This document shows, piece after piece, positions 27,425 through 37,181 of a stretch of DNA of 64,000 nt. Under the pieces are notes generated by a model that had not been told where the DNA came from, made no database searches, and worked only from the letters and a program-made list of their open reading frames with translations. Both the position numbers and the translations under genes were made by a program. Location of the stretch: NCBI RefSeq assembly GCF_002020355.1, contig NZ_MPZV01000004.1:372001-436000 (forward strand), written 5' to 3'. Source of the stretch: Thioclava sediminum (GTDB lineage: Bacteria > Pseudomonadota > Alphaproteobacteria > Rhodobacterales > Rhodobacteraceae). How positions within the stretch are numbered: position 1 is the first letter of the stretch; every line of letters starts with the position of its first letter.

Positions 27425-27879
27425 CACGCGACCTCGAAAATCGCCTCGATTTCGACCGCGACGCCCATCGGCAGCGAGGCCGCCGAGACCGCCGAACGCG
27501 CGTGACGCCCCGCATCGCCGAAGACCTCGACCATCAGGTCCGAACAGCCGTTCACGACCTTGGGCTGATCGGTGAAATCAGCGGTGGAATTCACGAAACC
27601 CACCAGCTTCACCACACGAAGCTTGTCGAGATCTCCAATCGCCGCCTTAGCCTGCGCAATCAGCGCCAGCCCGCAGAACCGCGCCGCCATCGCGCCCTCT
27701 TCGACATCCATCCCGTCGCCGAGCTTGCCGCGGATCAGCCCCTCGGGCCCGTTCGAGATCTGTCCCGAGACGAACAGTTGATTGCCGGTGCGCACAAAGG
27801 GCACGTAATTTGCCGCCGGTGCCGGCGCATCGGGAAGGTGAATTCCCAGCTCTTCGAGACGTGCTTCGATCTTGGCCAT
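27424..27879 (-). CDS. RidA family protein
   Basis: 151 residues from ATG 27879, chosen because GGAGGG lies 6 bases upstream. It is of the longer bacterial RidA subfamily, with LFVSGQISNGPEG and the VNSTADFTDQPKVVNG block, and the Arg of SDLMVEVFGDAGRHARSAV expected to bind enamine/imine intermediates. It probably deaminates reactive 2-aminoacrylate-like compounds or an unknown analogue. It is coupled to GDPD by a one-base overlap. Confidence 0.9.
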   Translation of the reverse strand: MAKIEARLEELGIHLPDAPAPAANYVPFVRTGNQLFVSGQISNGPEGLIRGKLGDGMDVEEGAMAARFCGLALIAQAKAAIGDLDKLRVVKLVGFVNSTADFTDQPKVVNGCSDLMVEVFGDAGRHARSAVSAASLPMGVAVEIEAIFEVA

Positions 27880-27945
27880 TGCGCCCTCCATGAAATTTCG
27901 CGGCGAGGCTAGGCGCGCGCCTTTTCTCCCGCAAGCGGAATCGCT

Positions 27946-28006
27946 TCTCTTCTTCTTGATCGAAATATCCCGGGGGCGCGATAGCGCGGGGCCGAGCCCC
28001 TCGCCG
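27946..28006 (-). repeat. Intergenic 3'-end repeat, copy 3 (after smc)
   Basis: On the minus strand it starts directly at the smc stop with GGGGCTCGGCCCC, then GCGCTATCGCGC, then CCCCCGGGATATTTC and the tail GATCAAGAAGAAGAG. Orientation follows smc. It lies in the gap before the RidA gene. Confidence 0.75.
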
Positions 28007-31000
28007 TTATGCCACCAGCGCTTCGGCCTTCTTCAGGTCGACCGAGACCAGCTGGCTCACGCCTTGTTCTTGCATCGTCACCCCGAACAGCCGGTCCATC
28101 CGCGCCATTGTCACCGCGTGGTGGGTGATGATCAGGAAGCGCGTGTCGGTGCGCCGCGTCATCTCGTCGAGCAGGTCGCAGAAGCGCGTCACGTTCGCAT
28201 CATCGAGCGGCGCGTCGACCTCGTCGAGCACGCAGATCGGGGCGGGGTTGGCCATGAAGACCGCGAAGATCAGCGCCATCGCGGTCAGCGTCTGCTCACC
28301 GCCCGACAGCAGCGACAGCGTCGACAGCTTCTTGCCCGGCGGCTGGCACATGATCTCGAGCCCTGCCTCCAGCGGGTCGTCGCTTTCGACCAGCTGCAGG
28401 TTCGCCGAGCCGCCACCGAAGAGATGGGTGAACAGCGTCCGGAAGTTCTCGTTCACCTGCTCGAACGCGGTCAGAAGACGCTCGCGCCCTTCGCGGTTCA
28501 GACCCGAAATCCCGGCGCGCAGCTTGCGGATCGCCTCTTCGAGATCGGATTTCTCCTGCACCAGCGTGTCATGCTCTTCCTGCACCTCGCGGGCGTCTTC
28601 TTCGGCGCGCAGGTTCACCGCACCAAGGCTCTCGCGCAGCCGCTTGAGCCGGTTCACTTCCGCGTCGAGCTTCTCCGCGTCGGGCATTTTCTCGGGATCG
28701 GCGTCGAGGCTTTCCAGCAAATCCTGCGGCGACTTCTCGGTCTCCTCGAGGATACGTTCGGCGGCATAGGCGACGGTTTCACGGGCCGCATCGACGCGGG
28801 CCTCGGCACGGGCGCGGGCTTCGCGCGCCTCACCGGCGAGACGTTCGGCCTCGCGTTCGGCCAGCTGCGCCTCGCGCAGGGCGCTTTCCGCGCTGGAAAG
28901 CTTGTCCGACGCCTCGGCCTGACGCGCTTCGGCGGTGGCGATGGCCTCCGACAGCTCGGCGCGTTTCGCGGCCAGTTCCTCGGGCGCGGCGGAGGCGTCC
29001 TTCAGCTCCGCTTCGCTCTCGATCTTGCGGGTTTCCAGCTCTGCCGAGCGTTTCTCGGCGGTCTCCAACCGGTGCCGCCAGCCGGAGATTTCCTTGGTGA
29101 TCTCCTGCCGACGCTTCAGCCGCGCCTCGCCCTCCCGACGGATTTCGTCATGGGCGGAGCGCTTGGTCATCATCGTCATCCGCGCCGCTTCGACCGTCAT
29201 CTTCACCGCCTCGACATCGCCGCGCGCGGCGTCCAGATCGGGCAGGGAGGATTGCGCATTCTCCGCCTCGCGCAGCGCCATCCGCGCGCTGCCAGCCTCT
29301 TCCTCATGGCGGGCGACGGCGAGCTGGGCGCTTTCCAGCTTGGAACTGGCGATCGAGCGATCGGCCTCGGCCCGGCTGAGCGCGCGGCCCGCTTCGGCCA
29401 GGCGGCGATCGGCATCGCGGCGCGCCTCGCGCGCGGCGGCATCGGCGCGGGTGGCCTCGGCCAGCGCGGCGGTCAGTGCCTCATGGGCGGATTTCGCGCC
29501 CGAAGCGCGCGCCTCGGCCTCTTCCAGATCGCGCTTCAACTCCACCAGACGGTTGAGCTGTTGTAAGCGCAATGCGGCGGCGGTCGGGGCATCCTCGGCA
29601 CCGGCGCGATAGCCGTCCCAGCGCCACAGGTCGCCCTCGGTCGAGACGAGGCGCTGGCCGGGGGCCAGTTGATCCTGCAGCCGCACGCCCTCGTCGTAAT
29701 CCTCGACCAGACCGATCTGCGAGATCCGGCGCACCAGCACATCGGGCACATCCACATGAGCGGAGAGCGGCTCGACGCCGACGGGCAGGGGCTGCGGCGC
29801 GGGATAATCGGGCAGGGCTTGCCAGCCGGTCGCGTCATCCTCGCCCACTTCCGGCGCGCGCAGGTCATCGGCGAGCGCGGCACCCAGCGCCGCCTCGTAG
29901 CCGCGATCCACCCGGACGCGATCAAGAATCTGCTGGCCGTTGGAGGCTTCGCGCTCGACCAGACGCGCGAGCGCCGACACCTCGGCCCGCAAGGCTCCGG
30001 CCTCGCCCTCGGCTTCCGAGCGTGCCGCCCGGGCCGCGCTTTCGCGGCCCTGAGCCTCGGCGCGCGCGTCATCGGCCTGACCAAGCGCTTCCTCGGCGGC
30101 TTCGGCGGCGGCCTGCGCCTGTGTCTGTGCGCCTTCTGCCGCCTCGAATTCGGTATTCGCCTTCGCAAGCGCGGCGGCAGCGGCCTCGGCGGCTTGCTTA
30201 GCCTGCGCCGCGGCGGCTTCGGATTTCTCCGCCGTCGCGCGGTTGTCGGTCACGAGGCGCTGGGACGATTGGTGACGGGCCGCAAGCCGCGCGACATCCT
30301 CGGTCAGTTCCGACAGTTGCGCCTCGCGCTCCTGCAAAATCTGCGCGGCCTCATGGGCGGCATCGACTGCCGCCGCAAGTTTGTCTTCGTGCCCCTCGGA
30401 GGCTTTCGTGATCTGCGCCTGCTCCCATTCGAGCCGCCCGATCGTCTCGCCCGCATCGCGGTTGAGCCCCGCTTCGCGCTCCATGTCGCGCACGAGCTGT
30501 TCGATCCGCGCCTTCAGCGTCTCGATCCGCGCAATCGCCTGATCTTCCTGATCCGAGAGCGCGTCGCGCTGCACGGTGAGGCGCTGCAGGATCGCGCCCG
30601 CGATGGCCTCTTCCTCGCGCAGCGGTGGCAGCGCGTCTTCCTTGCCCTGCCGGGCCTTGGCCGCCTCGCGGGAGGCTTTCTCGGCCTGCGCGGCCCCGGC
30701 GACCTTCTCGCGATGCGCCTCTTCGGCGGTGGTGCGGGCCAGATCGGCTTCGCGCCAGCGGCGATATAGTAGCATCCCCTCGGCGCGGCGCAGCTCTTCG
30801 CCGATGGTGCGGTAACGTGCGGCCTGGCGGGCCTGCCGGGCGAGGGTGGCCAGCTGCGAGGCGAGTTGCTCGATCACGTCGTCGACGCGGGTCAGGTTCT
30901 GTTCGGCGCCGTTCAGCTTCAACTCCGCTTCGTGGCGGCGCTGATAGAGGCCCGAGATCCCGGCCGCTTCCTCGAGGATGCGGCGGCGGTTCTTCGGCTT

Positions 31001-31465
31001 GGCGTTGATAAGCTCGGAAATCTGACCCTGCCGCACGAGCGCGGGCGAATGCGCACCGGTCGAGGCGTCGGCGAACAGCATCTGCACATCGCGGGCGCGC
31101 ACGTCCTTGGAGTTCACCTTATAGGCCGAGCCCGCGTCGCGGGTGATCCGGCGCACGATCTCCAGCCCGTCGCTGTCGTTGAACCCGGAGGGCGCCAGCC
31201 GCTCGGTATTGTCGATCTGCAGCGCGACTTCCGCGAAATTGCGCGCGCCGCGCGACGAGGCGCCGGCGAAGATCACGTCTTCCATGCCGCCGCCGCGCAT
31301 CGCCGAGGGGCGGTTCTCGCCCATCACCCAGCGCAGCGCTTCCAGGAGGTTCGACTTGCCGCAGCCATTGGGTCCGACGACGCCGGTCAGCCCGTCATGG
31401 ATCACGAGATCCGTGGGGTCCACGAAGCTCTTGAAACCGTTGAGACGTAGCCGAGAGAAGCGCAA
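28007..31465 (-). CDS. smc: Chromosome segregation protein SMC
   Basis: 1152 residues, full length. Residues 1-165 form the N-terminal ATPase half with the Walker A motif GPNGCGKSN. Two coiled coils (about 170-500 and 660-980) flank a globular hinge rich in Gly near 510-650. The C-terminal half carries the signature LSLLSGGEQTL and Walker B ICVLDEVDAPLDD. It compacts and segregates the chromosome with ScpA and ScpB, which are not in the window. It appears monocistronic. Confidence 0.96.
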   Translation of the reverse strand: MRFSRLRLNGFKSFVDPTDLVIHDGLTGVVGPNGCGKSNLLEALRWVMGENRPSAMRGGGMEDVIFAGASSRGARNFAEVALQIDNTERLAPSGFNDSDGLEIVRRITRDAGSAYKVNSKDVRARDVQMLFADASTGAHSPALVRQGQISELINAKPKNRRRILEEAAGISGLYQRRHEAELKLNGAEQNLTRVDDVIEQLASQLATLARQARQAARYRTIGEELRRAEGMLLYRRWREADLARTTAEEAHREKVAGAAQAEKASREAAKARQGKEDALPPLREEEAIAGAILQRLTVQRDALSDQEDQAIARIETLKARIEQLVRDMEREAGLNRDAGETIGRLEWEQAQITKASEGHEDKLAAAVDAAHEAAQILQEREAQLSELTEDVARLAARHQSSQRLVTDNRATAEKSEAAAAQAKQAAEAAAAALAKANTEFEAAEGAQTQAQAAAEAAEEALGQADDARAEAQGRESAARAARSEAEGEAGALRAEVSALARLVEREASNGQQILDRVRVDRGYEAALGAALADDLRAPEVGEDDATGWQALPDYPAPQPLPVGVEPLSAHVDVPDVLVRRISQIGLVEDYDEGVRLQDQLAPGQRLVSTEGDLWRWDGYRAGAEDAPTAAALRLQQLNRLVELKRDLEEAEARASGAKSAHEALTAALAEATRADAAAREARRDADRRLAEAGRALSRAEADRSIASSKLESAQLAVARHEEEAGSARMALREAENAQSSLPDLDAARGDVEAVKMTVEAARMTMMTKRSAHDEIRREGEARLKRRQEITKEISGWRHRLETAEKRSAELETRKIESEAELKDASAAPEELAAKRAELSEAIATAEARQAEASDKLSSAESALREAQLAEREAERLAGEAREARARAEARVDAARETVAYAAERILEETEKSPQDLLESLDADPEKMPDAEKLDAEVNRLKRLRESLGAVNLRAEEDAREVQEEHDTLVQEKSDLEEAIRKLRAGISGLNREGRERLLTAFEQVNENFRTLFTHLFGGGSANLQLVESDDPLEAGLEIMCQPPGKKLSTLSLLSGGEQTLTAMALIFAVFMANPAPICVLDEVDAPLDDANVTRFCDLLDEMTRRTDTRFLIITHHAVTMARMDRLFGVTMQEQGVSQLVSVDLKKAEALVA

Positions 31466-31563
31466 TTGCCAAACTTTCCGAATCTGACCGAGTTCTGAGA
31501 AGTGTCCGTAGAGCAGGCCTGCGAGTCAATGGAAAGACACCGCATCTGGCGATGATGGGACTG

Positions 31564-31572
31564 TTATCCACA
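31564..31572 (+). promoter_or_regulatory. Single perfect DnaA-box sequence
   Basis: TTATCCACA, the strongest DnaA-binding sequence, lies in the 240-base gap between the divergent smc and lrgA genes. There is only one copy, so it may be a regulatory box or chance. No origin features accompany it. Confidence 0.3.
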
Positions 31573-31705
31573 ATATATTGGCGCATTCTTGCGCAGGTAT
31601 CGGGGGGTGCGAGATGCCTGTCGACGCAGTCGGGTATGCACCTCCGCTGTCTTTTCCTTTTGATCGCGGAGGCTTAGCATCAGGTGCGTCCCAAGGAGCC
31701 GACCG

Positions 31706-32062
31706 ATGATCCCAGCCCTGTCCCTGATCCTCGCCTGCCAACTCGCTGGCGAGATCCTGTCCCGCGCGTTGCAACTGCCGCTTCCCGGCCCGGTTCTGGG
31801 GATGATCTTCCTGCTGATCGCAATGAGCGTCTCGGGCAAGGTGCAGCAGATCGTGCGCCCCACGGGCCAATTCGTGTTGCAACACCTGTCGCTTCTCTTC
31901 GTGCCGGCGGGCGTGGGGATCGTCGCGCATCTTGGTGCGCTTCGCGAGCATGGGATGGGGCTGGCGGTGGCGCTGGTGATCTCGACCATGCTGGCGATCG
32001 TGGTCGGGGCGGCGGCCTTCGTCGCGGTGGCGAAGCTGACCCGGAGCGATGCCGATGACTGA
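31706..32062 (+). CDS. lrgA: CidA/LrgA family holin-like protein
   Basis: 118 residues, four predicted transmembrane helices. It begins MIPALSLILACQLAGEILSR and includes the motif LPLPGPVLGMIFLL typical of the family. It has been linked to murein hydrolase control and pyruvate or metabolite transport in other bacteria. It is followed by lrgB, whose start overlaps its end. Confidence 0.9.
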   Translation: MIPALSLILACQLAGEILSRALQLPLPGPVLGMIFLLIAMSVSGKVQQIVRPTGQFVLQHLSLLFVPAGVGIVAHLGALREHGMGLAVALVISTMLAIVVGAAAFVAVAKLTRSDADD

Positions 32063-32771
32063 TCCGTTCAAGCTCTGGTCCTACCTGTCCTCCGAACCGC
32101 TCTTGTGGCTGTGGGCGACGCTGATCGCCTATTGGATCGGGGATACGATCTTCAGGCGCGTGAACCGCAGCCCCTTCGCCAATCCGGTGATGATCGCGGT
32201 GGTGATCCTCGGCGCGGTGCTCCTGATGACGGGCACGCCCTATCAGCGCTATTTCGACGGGGCGCAATTCGTGCACTTCATGCTGGGCCCGGCGACGGTC
32301 TGTCTCGCGGTGCCGCTGCATGCGAACCTGCCGAAAGTGAAACGCGCGCTTCTGCCGATCGCGGCAGGGCTGATCGCGGGGTCGGTCACGGCCATCGTCT
32401 CGGTTCTGGCGATTGCAAAGGCGATGGGCGCGGGGCCTGAACTGCTCGCCTCGCTCGCGCCGAAATCGGTGACGGCCCCGGTGGCCATCGGGATTTCGCA
32501 ATCGCTTGGTGGCGAGCCTTCGCTGACAGCCGCGCTGGTGATCCTGACGGGTATGATCGGGGCGATCACGGTGACGCCGATGCTCAACCTGCTGGGTTTT
32601 CGCGACTGGCGGGCGCGGGGCTTCGCGGTGGGCGTCGCGGCGCATGGGATCGGAACGGCGCGCGCTTTTCAGGTGCATGAGACCGCGGGCGCCTTTGCGT
32701 CCATCGGCATGGGGCTGAACGCGGTGCTGACCGCTTTCCTCGCGCCGGTGGTGCTGAGCTACTTCGGTTAA
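32055..32771 (+). CDS. lrgB: CidB/LrgB family membrane protein
   Basis: 238 residues from ATG 32055, with GGAG 8 bases upstream; an ATG two codons earlier is too close to it. The many hydrophobic segments and the motifs NPVMIAVVIL and KSVTAPVAIGISQSLGG followed by GIGTARAFQ are typical of LrgB. It functions with LrgA. It converges with the TRIC-like gene, leaving only 10 bases between the stops. Confidence 0.92.
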   Translation: MTDPFKLWSYLSSEPLLWLWATLIAYWIGDTIFRRVNRSPFANPVMIAVVILGAVLLMTGTPYQRYFDGAQFVHFMLGPATVCLAVPLHANLPKVKRALLPIAAGLIAGSVTAIVSVLAIAKAMGAGPELLASLAPKSVTAPVAIGISQSLGGEPSLTAALVILTGMIGAITVTPMLNLLGFRDWRARGFAVGVAAHGIGTARAFQVHETAGAFASIGMGLNAVLTAFLAPVVLSYFG

Positions 32772-32781
32772 TCGACTTCCG

Positions 32782-33438
32782 TCAGTATTGGCGCGGCGGG
32801 CGCGCCTTGTAGACCGGAAGCTTCCAGCCGAAACGCAGCGATCCGGCCCGCAGCGCAAAGGTCACGCCGCCGCAGATCAACAGCGCGATCAGCGTATCCG
32901 CCCCGAGCGCCGTCGCGATTACCGCGCTCATGGCCCCGGCAAACGCGCAGGACAGATACAGCTCGCCCTGTTTGAGAACCAGCGGCACCTCGTTGCAGAC
33001 CACGTCGCGCATCAGGCCGCCGAACGTGCCGGTGGCGATGCCCATGATCAGCACGATCACCGGCCCATGCTCCAGCCGCATCGTGATCGCGACGCCTGCA
33101 GGCACTGCCACCGCCAAGGCGCAGGCATCGAGCCACAGCAGCGCGCGGTAGCGGCTTTCCAGAAGATGCGCGGTGAAGAAGACGACCACCGCCGCCCCCG
33201 CTGCGATCAGCACATAGGTGGGATCGCCAACCCAGAAGACCGGGTCGCGGCCCAGAAGCAGATCGCGCAGCGTGCCGCCGCCGATAGCGGTGAGCGCGGC
33301 AATGAAGATGAAGCCCACGAGGTCGAGCTGCTGGCGTGAGGCGACCAGCGCCCCGGTCAGTGCGAAGACCAGCACCGAGGCATAATCCAGCGCAGCGCCC
33401 AAGGGAAATTCCCCCAGCCAGTCGGGCAGGGCGGTCAT
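32782..33438 (-). CDS. Trimeric intracellular cation (TRIC) channel family protein
   Basis: 218 residues from ATG 33438, which overlaps the rnhA stop by ATGA. Seven hydrophobic helices. The TRIC/UPF0126 repeat motifs [11 protein letters not shown] and [11 protein letters not shown] occur at about residues 55-65 and 145-155. These are the pore-helix Gly-Gly-G elements. It is a prokaryotic homologue of the cation channel family. It is the terminal gene of the operon ispH-DUF3429-GST-rnhA-TRIC. Confidence 0.9.
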   Translation of the reverse strand: MTALPDWLGEFPLGAALDYASVLVFALTGALVASRQQLDLVGFIFIAALTAIGGGTLRDLLLGRDPVFWVGDPTYVLIAAGAAVVVFFTAHLLESRYRALLWLDACALAVAVPAGVAITMRLEHGPVIVLIMGIATGTFGGLMRDVVCNEVPLVLKQGELYLSCAFAGAMSAVIATALGADTLIALLICGGVTFALRAGSLRFGWKLPVYKARPPRQY

Positions 33439-33899
33439 TTTTGCTTGGCCGGTTTGAAGGGCTCCATCCCGGCGCGGGCCAGCTCGTCGGCGCGCTCGTT
33501 CTCGGGGTGGCCCGCATGGCCCTTGATCCATTCCCACGTCACGTTGTGGCGGCGCTGCGCCTCGTCGAGCCGCTGCCAGAGATCGACATTCTTCACCGGC
33601 TTCTTCGCCGCGGTCTTCCAGCCGTTGCGTTTCCAGCCGTGGATCCAGCCGGTCACGCCGTTCTTCACGTAAGCGGAGTCGGTGGTAATCGTGATCGCGG
33701 TGTCGCGGGTCAGGGTCTCCAGCGCGTTGATCGCGGCCAGAAGCTCCATCCGGTTATTGGTGGTTTCGGCCTCGCCGCCCTTCAGCTCGCGCTCCTTGAC
33801 GACGCTTTCGCCATCCATCGCGCGCATCAAGACGCCCCAGCCGCCGGGGCCGGGATTGCCGCTGCAGGCGCCATCGGTCCATGCGTAAAGCTCAGGCAT
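33435..33899 (-). CDS. rnhA: Ribonuclease HI
   Basis: 154 residues from ATG 33899, which overlaps the GST stop; a longer frame is rejected. Catalytic residues D9 ([10 protein letters not shown]), E52 (NRMELLAAI), D74 (TTDSAYV) and D138 (NERADELA) plus H128 are all present. It degrades the RNA strand of RNA-DNA hybrids. It has overlapping starts and stops with both neighbours. Confidence 0.96.
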   Translation of the reverse strand: MPELYAWTDGACSGNPGPGGWGVLMRAMDGESVVKERELKGGEAETTNNRMELLAAINALETLTRDTAITITTDSAYVKNGVTGWIHGWKRNGWKTAAKKPVKNVDLWQRLDEAQRRHNVTWEWIKGHAGHPENERADELARAGMEPFKPAKQK

Positions 33900-34497
33900 C
33901 GAGACCCACATAGCCGTCGAGCGCTGCGATCCGGTCGAGCCAGCGGCGCAGCGCCGGGAAGGGCTCGAGATCATAGCCGCCGCGGGTCTCGGCGGTATGG
34001 GTGTAGGCGTAAAGGCAGATATCGGCGAGGCTCATCTTGTCGCCCGCGAGCCAATCGGCCTGCTCCAGTCGCTGCTCCATGATGCCCAAGAGGACGTGGC
34101 CGCGCACTTCCAGCGCGTCGAGCGTCTCCTGCGTGCGCTCATGCGCGCGATGCGGATAGCACAGGATTGCGGCGCGCACGGCGATGACGCCCTCGTGCTG
34201 GTTCTGCTCCCAGAACATCCACGACAGCATCTGCGCGCGGGCGAAACGGTCCTCGGGGATAAAGCGCGAGCCCTCGCCGAGATAGGTAAGGATCGCGTTG
34301 GACTCCGCGAGCACCCGCCCGTCGTCGAGATGCAGCGCCGGCGCCCGGCCGAAGGGCAGCGCGCCGCTTTCATGAGCTTCGGCCAAGGCGTCGGTGTCAT
34401 ACTCGACATCGATCTTGTCGTAGCTCTGGCCCAGCAGCGCCATCAGCAGACGCACCTTGTAGCTGTTGCCCGAGGAGGGCATCGAATAAAGCTTCAT
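33892..34497 (-). CDS. Glutathione S-transferase family protein
   Basis: 201 residues. N-terminal thioredoxin-like half with [18 protein letters not shown] and the glutathione-contacting VLAESNAIL; helical half with [18 protein letters not shown]. The Ser in SSGNS is the probable catalytic position. The gene is coupled to rnhA and follows DUF3429. The substrate is unknown. Confidence 0.88.
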   Translation of the reverse strand: MKLYSMPSSGNSYKVRLLMALLGQSYDKIDVEYDTDALAEAHESGALPFGRAPALHLDDGRVLAESNAILTYLGEGSRFIPEDRFARAQMLSWMFWEQNQHEGVIAVRAAILCYPHRAHERTQETLDALEVRGHVLLGIMEQRLEQADWLAGDKMSLADICLYAYTHTAETRGGYDLEPFPALRRWLDRIAALDGYVGLDA

Positions 34498-34501
34498 CTC
34501 G

Positions 34502-34930
34502 TTACGTCCTTACAAGCGCGATCAGGCAGGCGACGACGACGACCGTCAGGCCGATGCGCAGTTTGAGCCACCAGCGCGGCGTATGGCCGAATTTCTGGAA
34601 CAACCAGTCGAGCGGCAAGAGCGCGAGGAAGCCCAGAATCAGCACGAAATTCACCGGCATCCCGAGCGCCACGAAGGCGATGAAGAAGATTACCGGAGCG
34701 ACGGCGAGGAAATAGCCGGTCTCCCATTCCGCGCTTGCGGCGAAGCCCCAGAGGCTGCCCGCCATGAAGCAGAAGATCATCAGGCCATAGGCGAGCACCG
34801 CCACACGCGGGTCCGCTATGAAGGCGAATTGGCCGGTCTGCACGACCAGCACGCCCCAGAGAAACGGGATCAGCCCGGTAAGGCCAAGGAGCAAAGCGCC
34901 GCCGGGGATTTTCGGGCCGATTTCGCGCAT
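34502..34930 (-). CDS. DUF3429 membrane protein
   Basis: 142 residues from ATG 34930, overlapping the ispH stop (TGATG); a GTG just before is possible. Five hydrophobic segments, with VLAYGLMIFCFMAGSLWGFA and AVAPVIFFIAFVALG as family blocks. Inner-membrane protein of unknown role. It lies between ispH and GST in one operon. Confidence 0.85.
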   Translation of the reverse strand: MREIGPKIPGGALLLGLTGLIPFLWGVLVVQTGQFAFIADPRVAVLAYGLMIFCFMAGSLWGFAASAEWETGYFLAVAPVIFFIAFVALGMPVNFVLILGFLALLPLDWLFQKFGHTPRWWLKLRIGLTVVVVACLIALVRT

Positions 34931-35877
34931 CACGACGCCTCTCTCAGAACGCGGGGCACCTTGAATTCGATGTCCTCGCGGGCGGTTTCGATCTGGTCGA
35001 CGGTCAGGTCATAGCGCTGGCGGAAGGCGTCGATCACCTCGTCGATCAGCACTTCCGGCGCGCTCGCGCCCGCGGTCACGCCGACCGTCTGCACCCCCTC
35101 CAGCGCGCGCCAGTCGATATCCGCGGCGCGCTGCACCAGCTGCGAATAGGCGCAGCCCGAGGCTTTGCCGACCTCGACCAGACGGCGCGAGTTGGACGAG
35201 TTCGGCGCGCCGATCACGAGCAGCGCGTCGATCTGATCGGCCATCGCCTTCACCGATGCCTGACGGTTGGTGGTGGCGTAGCAGATGTCTTCCTTGGCGG
35301 GGCCGACGATCTTCGGGAACCGGTCCTGCAGCGCGGCCACGATCGCCGCCGTGTCATCGACCGACAGCGTGGTTTGGGTGATGAAGGCCAGCCTATCGGG
35401 ATCGCGCGGCGTGATCTTGGCCACATCCTCGACCGTCTCGACCAGCAGCACCTCGCCATCGGGCAGCTGCCCCATCGTGCCCAGCACTTCCGGGTGGCCC
35501 GCATGGCCGATCATGACCATCTGCAGCCCCTCGTTCGAGTGCCGCTCGGCTTCCTTGTGGACCTTGCTCACCAGCGGGCAGGTCGCGTCGACATAGATCA
35601 TCTCGCGCCGCGAGGCCTCGGCGGGCACCGATTTCGGCACGCCATGGGCCGAGAAGATCACCGGCCGGTCATCAGGGCATTCGTCGAGTTCTTCCACGAA
35701 GACCGCGCCTTGATCGCGCAGGCTGTCGACGACGTATTTGTTATGGACGATCTCGTGGCGCACATAGACCGGTGCGCCCCATTTCTCGATCGCCATCTCG
35801 ACGATCTTGATCGCCCGGTCGACGCCCGCGCAAAAGCCGCGCGGGGCCGCCAGATAAAGGGTCAGGGAGGGTTTCAT
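34930..35877 (-). CDS. ispH: 4-hydroxy-3-methylbut-2-enyl diphosphate reductase
   Basis: 315 residues. It carries out the last step of the non-mevalonate isoprenoid pathway, making IPP and DMAPP. Iron-sulfur cluster ligands are C16 (PRGFCAGV), C100 ([12 protein letters not shown]) and C199 ([11 protein letters not shown]). The H and E positions that bind diphosphate are present (HEIVHN, HAGHPE). AAAGGAGCGCG precedes the ATG. It is the first gene of a five-gene operon with DUF3429, GST, rnhA and TRIC. Confidence 0.96.
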   Translation of the reverse strand: MKPSLTLYLAAPRGFCAGVDRAIKIVEMAIEKWGAPVYVRHEIVHNKYVVDSLRDQGAVFVEELDECPDDRPVIFSAHGVPKSVPAEASRREMIYVDATCPLVSKVHKEAERHSNEGLQMVMIGHAGHPEVLGTMGQLPDGEVLLVETVEDVAKITPRDPDRLAFITQTTLSVDDTAAIVAALQDRFPKIVGPAKEDICYATTNRQASVKAMADQIDALLVIGAPNSSNSRRLVEVGKASGCAYSQLVQRAADIDWRALEGVQTVGVTAGASAPEVLIDEVIDAFRQRYDLTVDQIETAREDIEFKVPRVLREAS

Positions 35878-35937
35878 CGCGCGCTCCTTTGTTCGGGTTC
35901 AGACCTAAAGCCCCGTCCGCCTCGCGTCCAGAGGCGA

Positions 35938-36384
35938 TCAGCTTGCGAGTTTGATCGCTTCCGCCGTCAGCCAGGCCAGTACCGCGTAACGTCCGGCTTT
36001 GGCCACGAAGACCAGCGGAATGAAGAGCCAGAGCGACATGCGCAGGATGCCGGAGATCAGGCAGATCAGATCGCCGCCGGGCGCCCAACTCAGCAACAGC
36101 AGGCCGATCCCCCAGCGCTCGAACCAGCGATGGCCGCGCGCGAGCTGCGCTTCGGTCGCGGGAAACCATTTGCGGTCTTTCCAGTGGGTGACGCCCAGTC
36201 CGATCACGTAGGTGACGAGCGAGCCGATCGTGTTTCCCACGGCGGCGATGAGGATCATCAGCCAGATATTTTGGGTGCCAAGCGTCTGCAGCGCGACGAA
36301 TACGAGCTCCGACTGGAACGGGATCGGCGTCGCCGCCAGAAGCGCCGAGACGAAGAGGCCAAAGAGGGAAACGTTTTCGAGCAT
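35938..36384 (-). CDS. YqaA family inner-membrane protein (SNARE-associated/DedA-like)
   Basis: 148 residues from ATG 36384; the longer frame passes through a terminator hairpin and is rejected. It begins MLENVSLFGLFVSALLAATP with the family motif TPIPFQSELVF, followed by VGNTIGSLVTYVIGLG and helices to the end. YqaA-like proteins belong to the DedA/VTT superfamily, which includes lipid scramblases or carriers. It is probably a monocistronic gene between ispH and the NYN gene. Confidence 0.88.
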   Translation of the reverse strand: MLENVSLFGLFVSALLAATPIPFQSELVFVALQTLGTQNIWLMILIAAVGNTIGSLVTYVIGLGVTHWKDRKWFPATEAQLARGHRWFERWGIGLLLLSWAPGGDLICLISGILRMSLWLFIPLVFVAKAGRYAVLAWLTAEAIKLAS

Positions 36385-36401
36385 CAGGCCTTCCGCAATG
36401 A

Positions 36402-36434
36402 CAAAGGGCGCGCAGGTGATCTGCACGCCCCTTC
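36402..36434 (-). terminator. Terminator of the NYN-domain gene
   Basis: On the minus strand GGGCGTGCAG-ATCAC-CTGCGCGCCC is followed by TTTGTCATT. It is 34 bases after the NYN stop and in front of the YqaA ATG. Confidence 0.65.
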
Positions 36435-36467
36435 AAGCACGAATTACGGGTCGCGTCAGGCCCCGGA

Positions 36468-37031
36468 TCAGCTGTCGTCGCCGTTCTCGTCCTCGCGCGG
36501 CTCACGCGGCGGGCGACCGATCACTTCGCGCAGCGCGTCGAGTTCGATGAAATTGTCGGCCTGACGGCGCAGCTCGTCGGCGATCATCGGCGGCTGCGAG
36601 CGGATCGTCGAGACGACCGAGACGCGGCAGCCCTGACGCTGAAGGCTTTCGATCAGCGGGCGGAAATCACCATCGCCGGAGAACAGCACGATATGATCGA
36701 GGCGCGGTGCGAGTTCCATCGCATCGACGGCCAGCTCGATATCCATGTTGCCCTTCACCTTCCGGCGACCCATGGAATCCGTGTATTCCTTGGCCGGTTT
36801 GGTGACCATCGCGAATCCATTGTAATTCAGCCAATCCACGAGCGGTCGGATCGGCGAATATTCTTCACTCTCCAGAAGAGCGGTGTAATAGAACGCGCGG
36901 ACGAGTTTGCCGCGACGTTCAAATTCTTGTCTCAACAGCTTGTAATCAATATCAAAGCCAAGCGCCTTGGCGGCCGCATAGAGATTAGATCCGTCAATGA
37001 ACAGGGCGAGCCGTTCGTCCTTGTAGAACAT
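36468..37031 (-). CDS. NYN domain protein (LabA/DUF88 family), putative ribonuclease
   Basis: 187 residues from ATG 37031, preceded by GAGGACTGT. The PIN-like NYN fold has the acidic residues D in LFIDGSNL, the DIELAVDAM segment, and LFSGDGDFRPLIE for a metal site. The family comprises predicted RNases. The C-terminal tail (PREPREDENGDDS) is acidic. It is divergent from folK. The target RNA is unknown. Confidence 0.9.
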   Translation of the reverse strand: MFYKDERLALFIDGSNLYAAAKALGFDIDYKLLRQEFERRGKLVRAFYYTALLESEEYSPIRPLVDWLNYNGFAMVTKPAKEYTDSMGRRKVKGNMDIELAVDAMELAPRLDHIVLFSGDGDFRPLIESLQRQGCRVSVVSTIRSQPPMIADELRRQADNFIELDALREVIGRPPREPREDENGDDS

Positions 37032-37181
37032 ACAGTCCTCTTGCACAGGTAGGGTGGACCAGTTCGCGCAGGTGCCGATACGGAAAGTATAGCCGCATCA
37101 ATTGTGTTGCACAGGCGGGGAGGGCCGACCAGATTTATCTAGGACATATCGCATTTCGCGAGGGAAACGGAATCTGTCTTT

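Noticed and set aside
31564-31572. A perfect DnaA box as a sign of a replication origin.
   Set aside because: There is a single box, no AT-rich unwinding region and no dnaA, hemE or parAB nearby. It is kept only as a low-confidence site.
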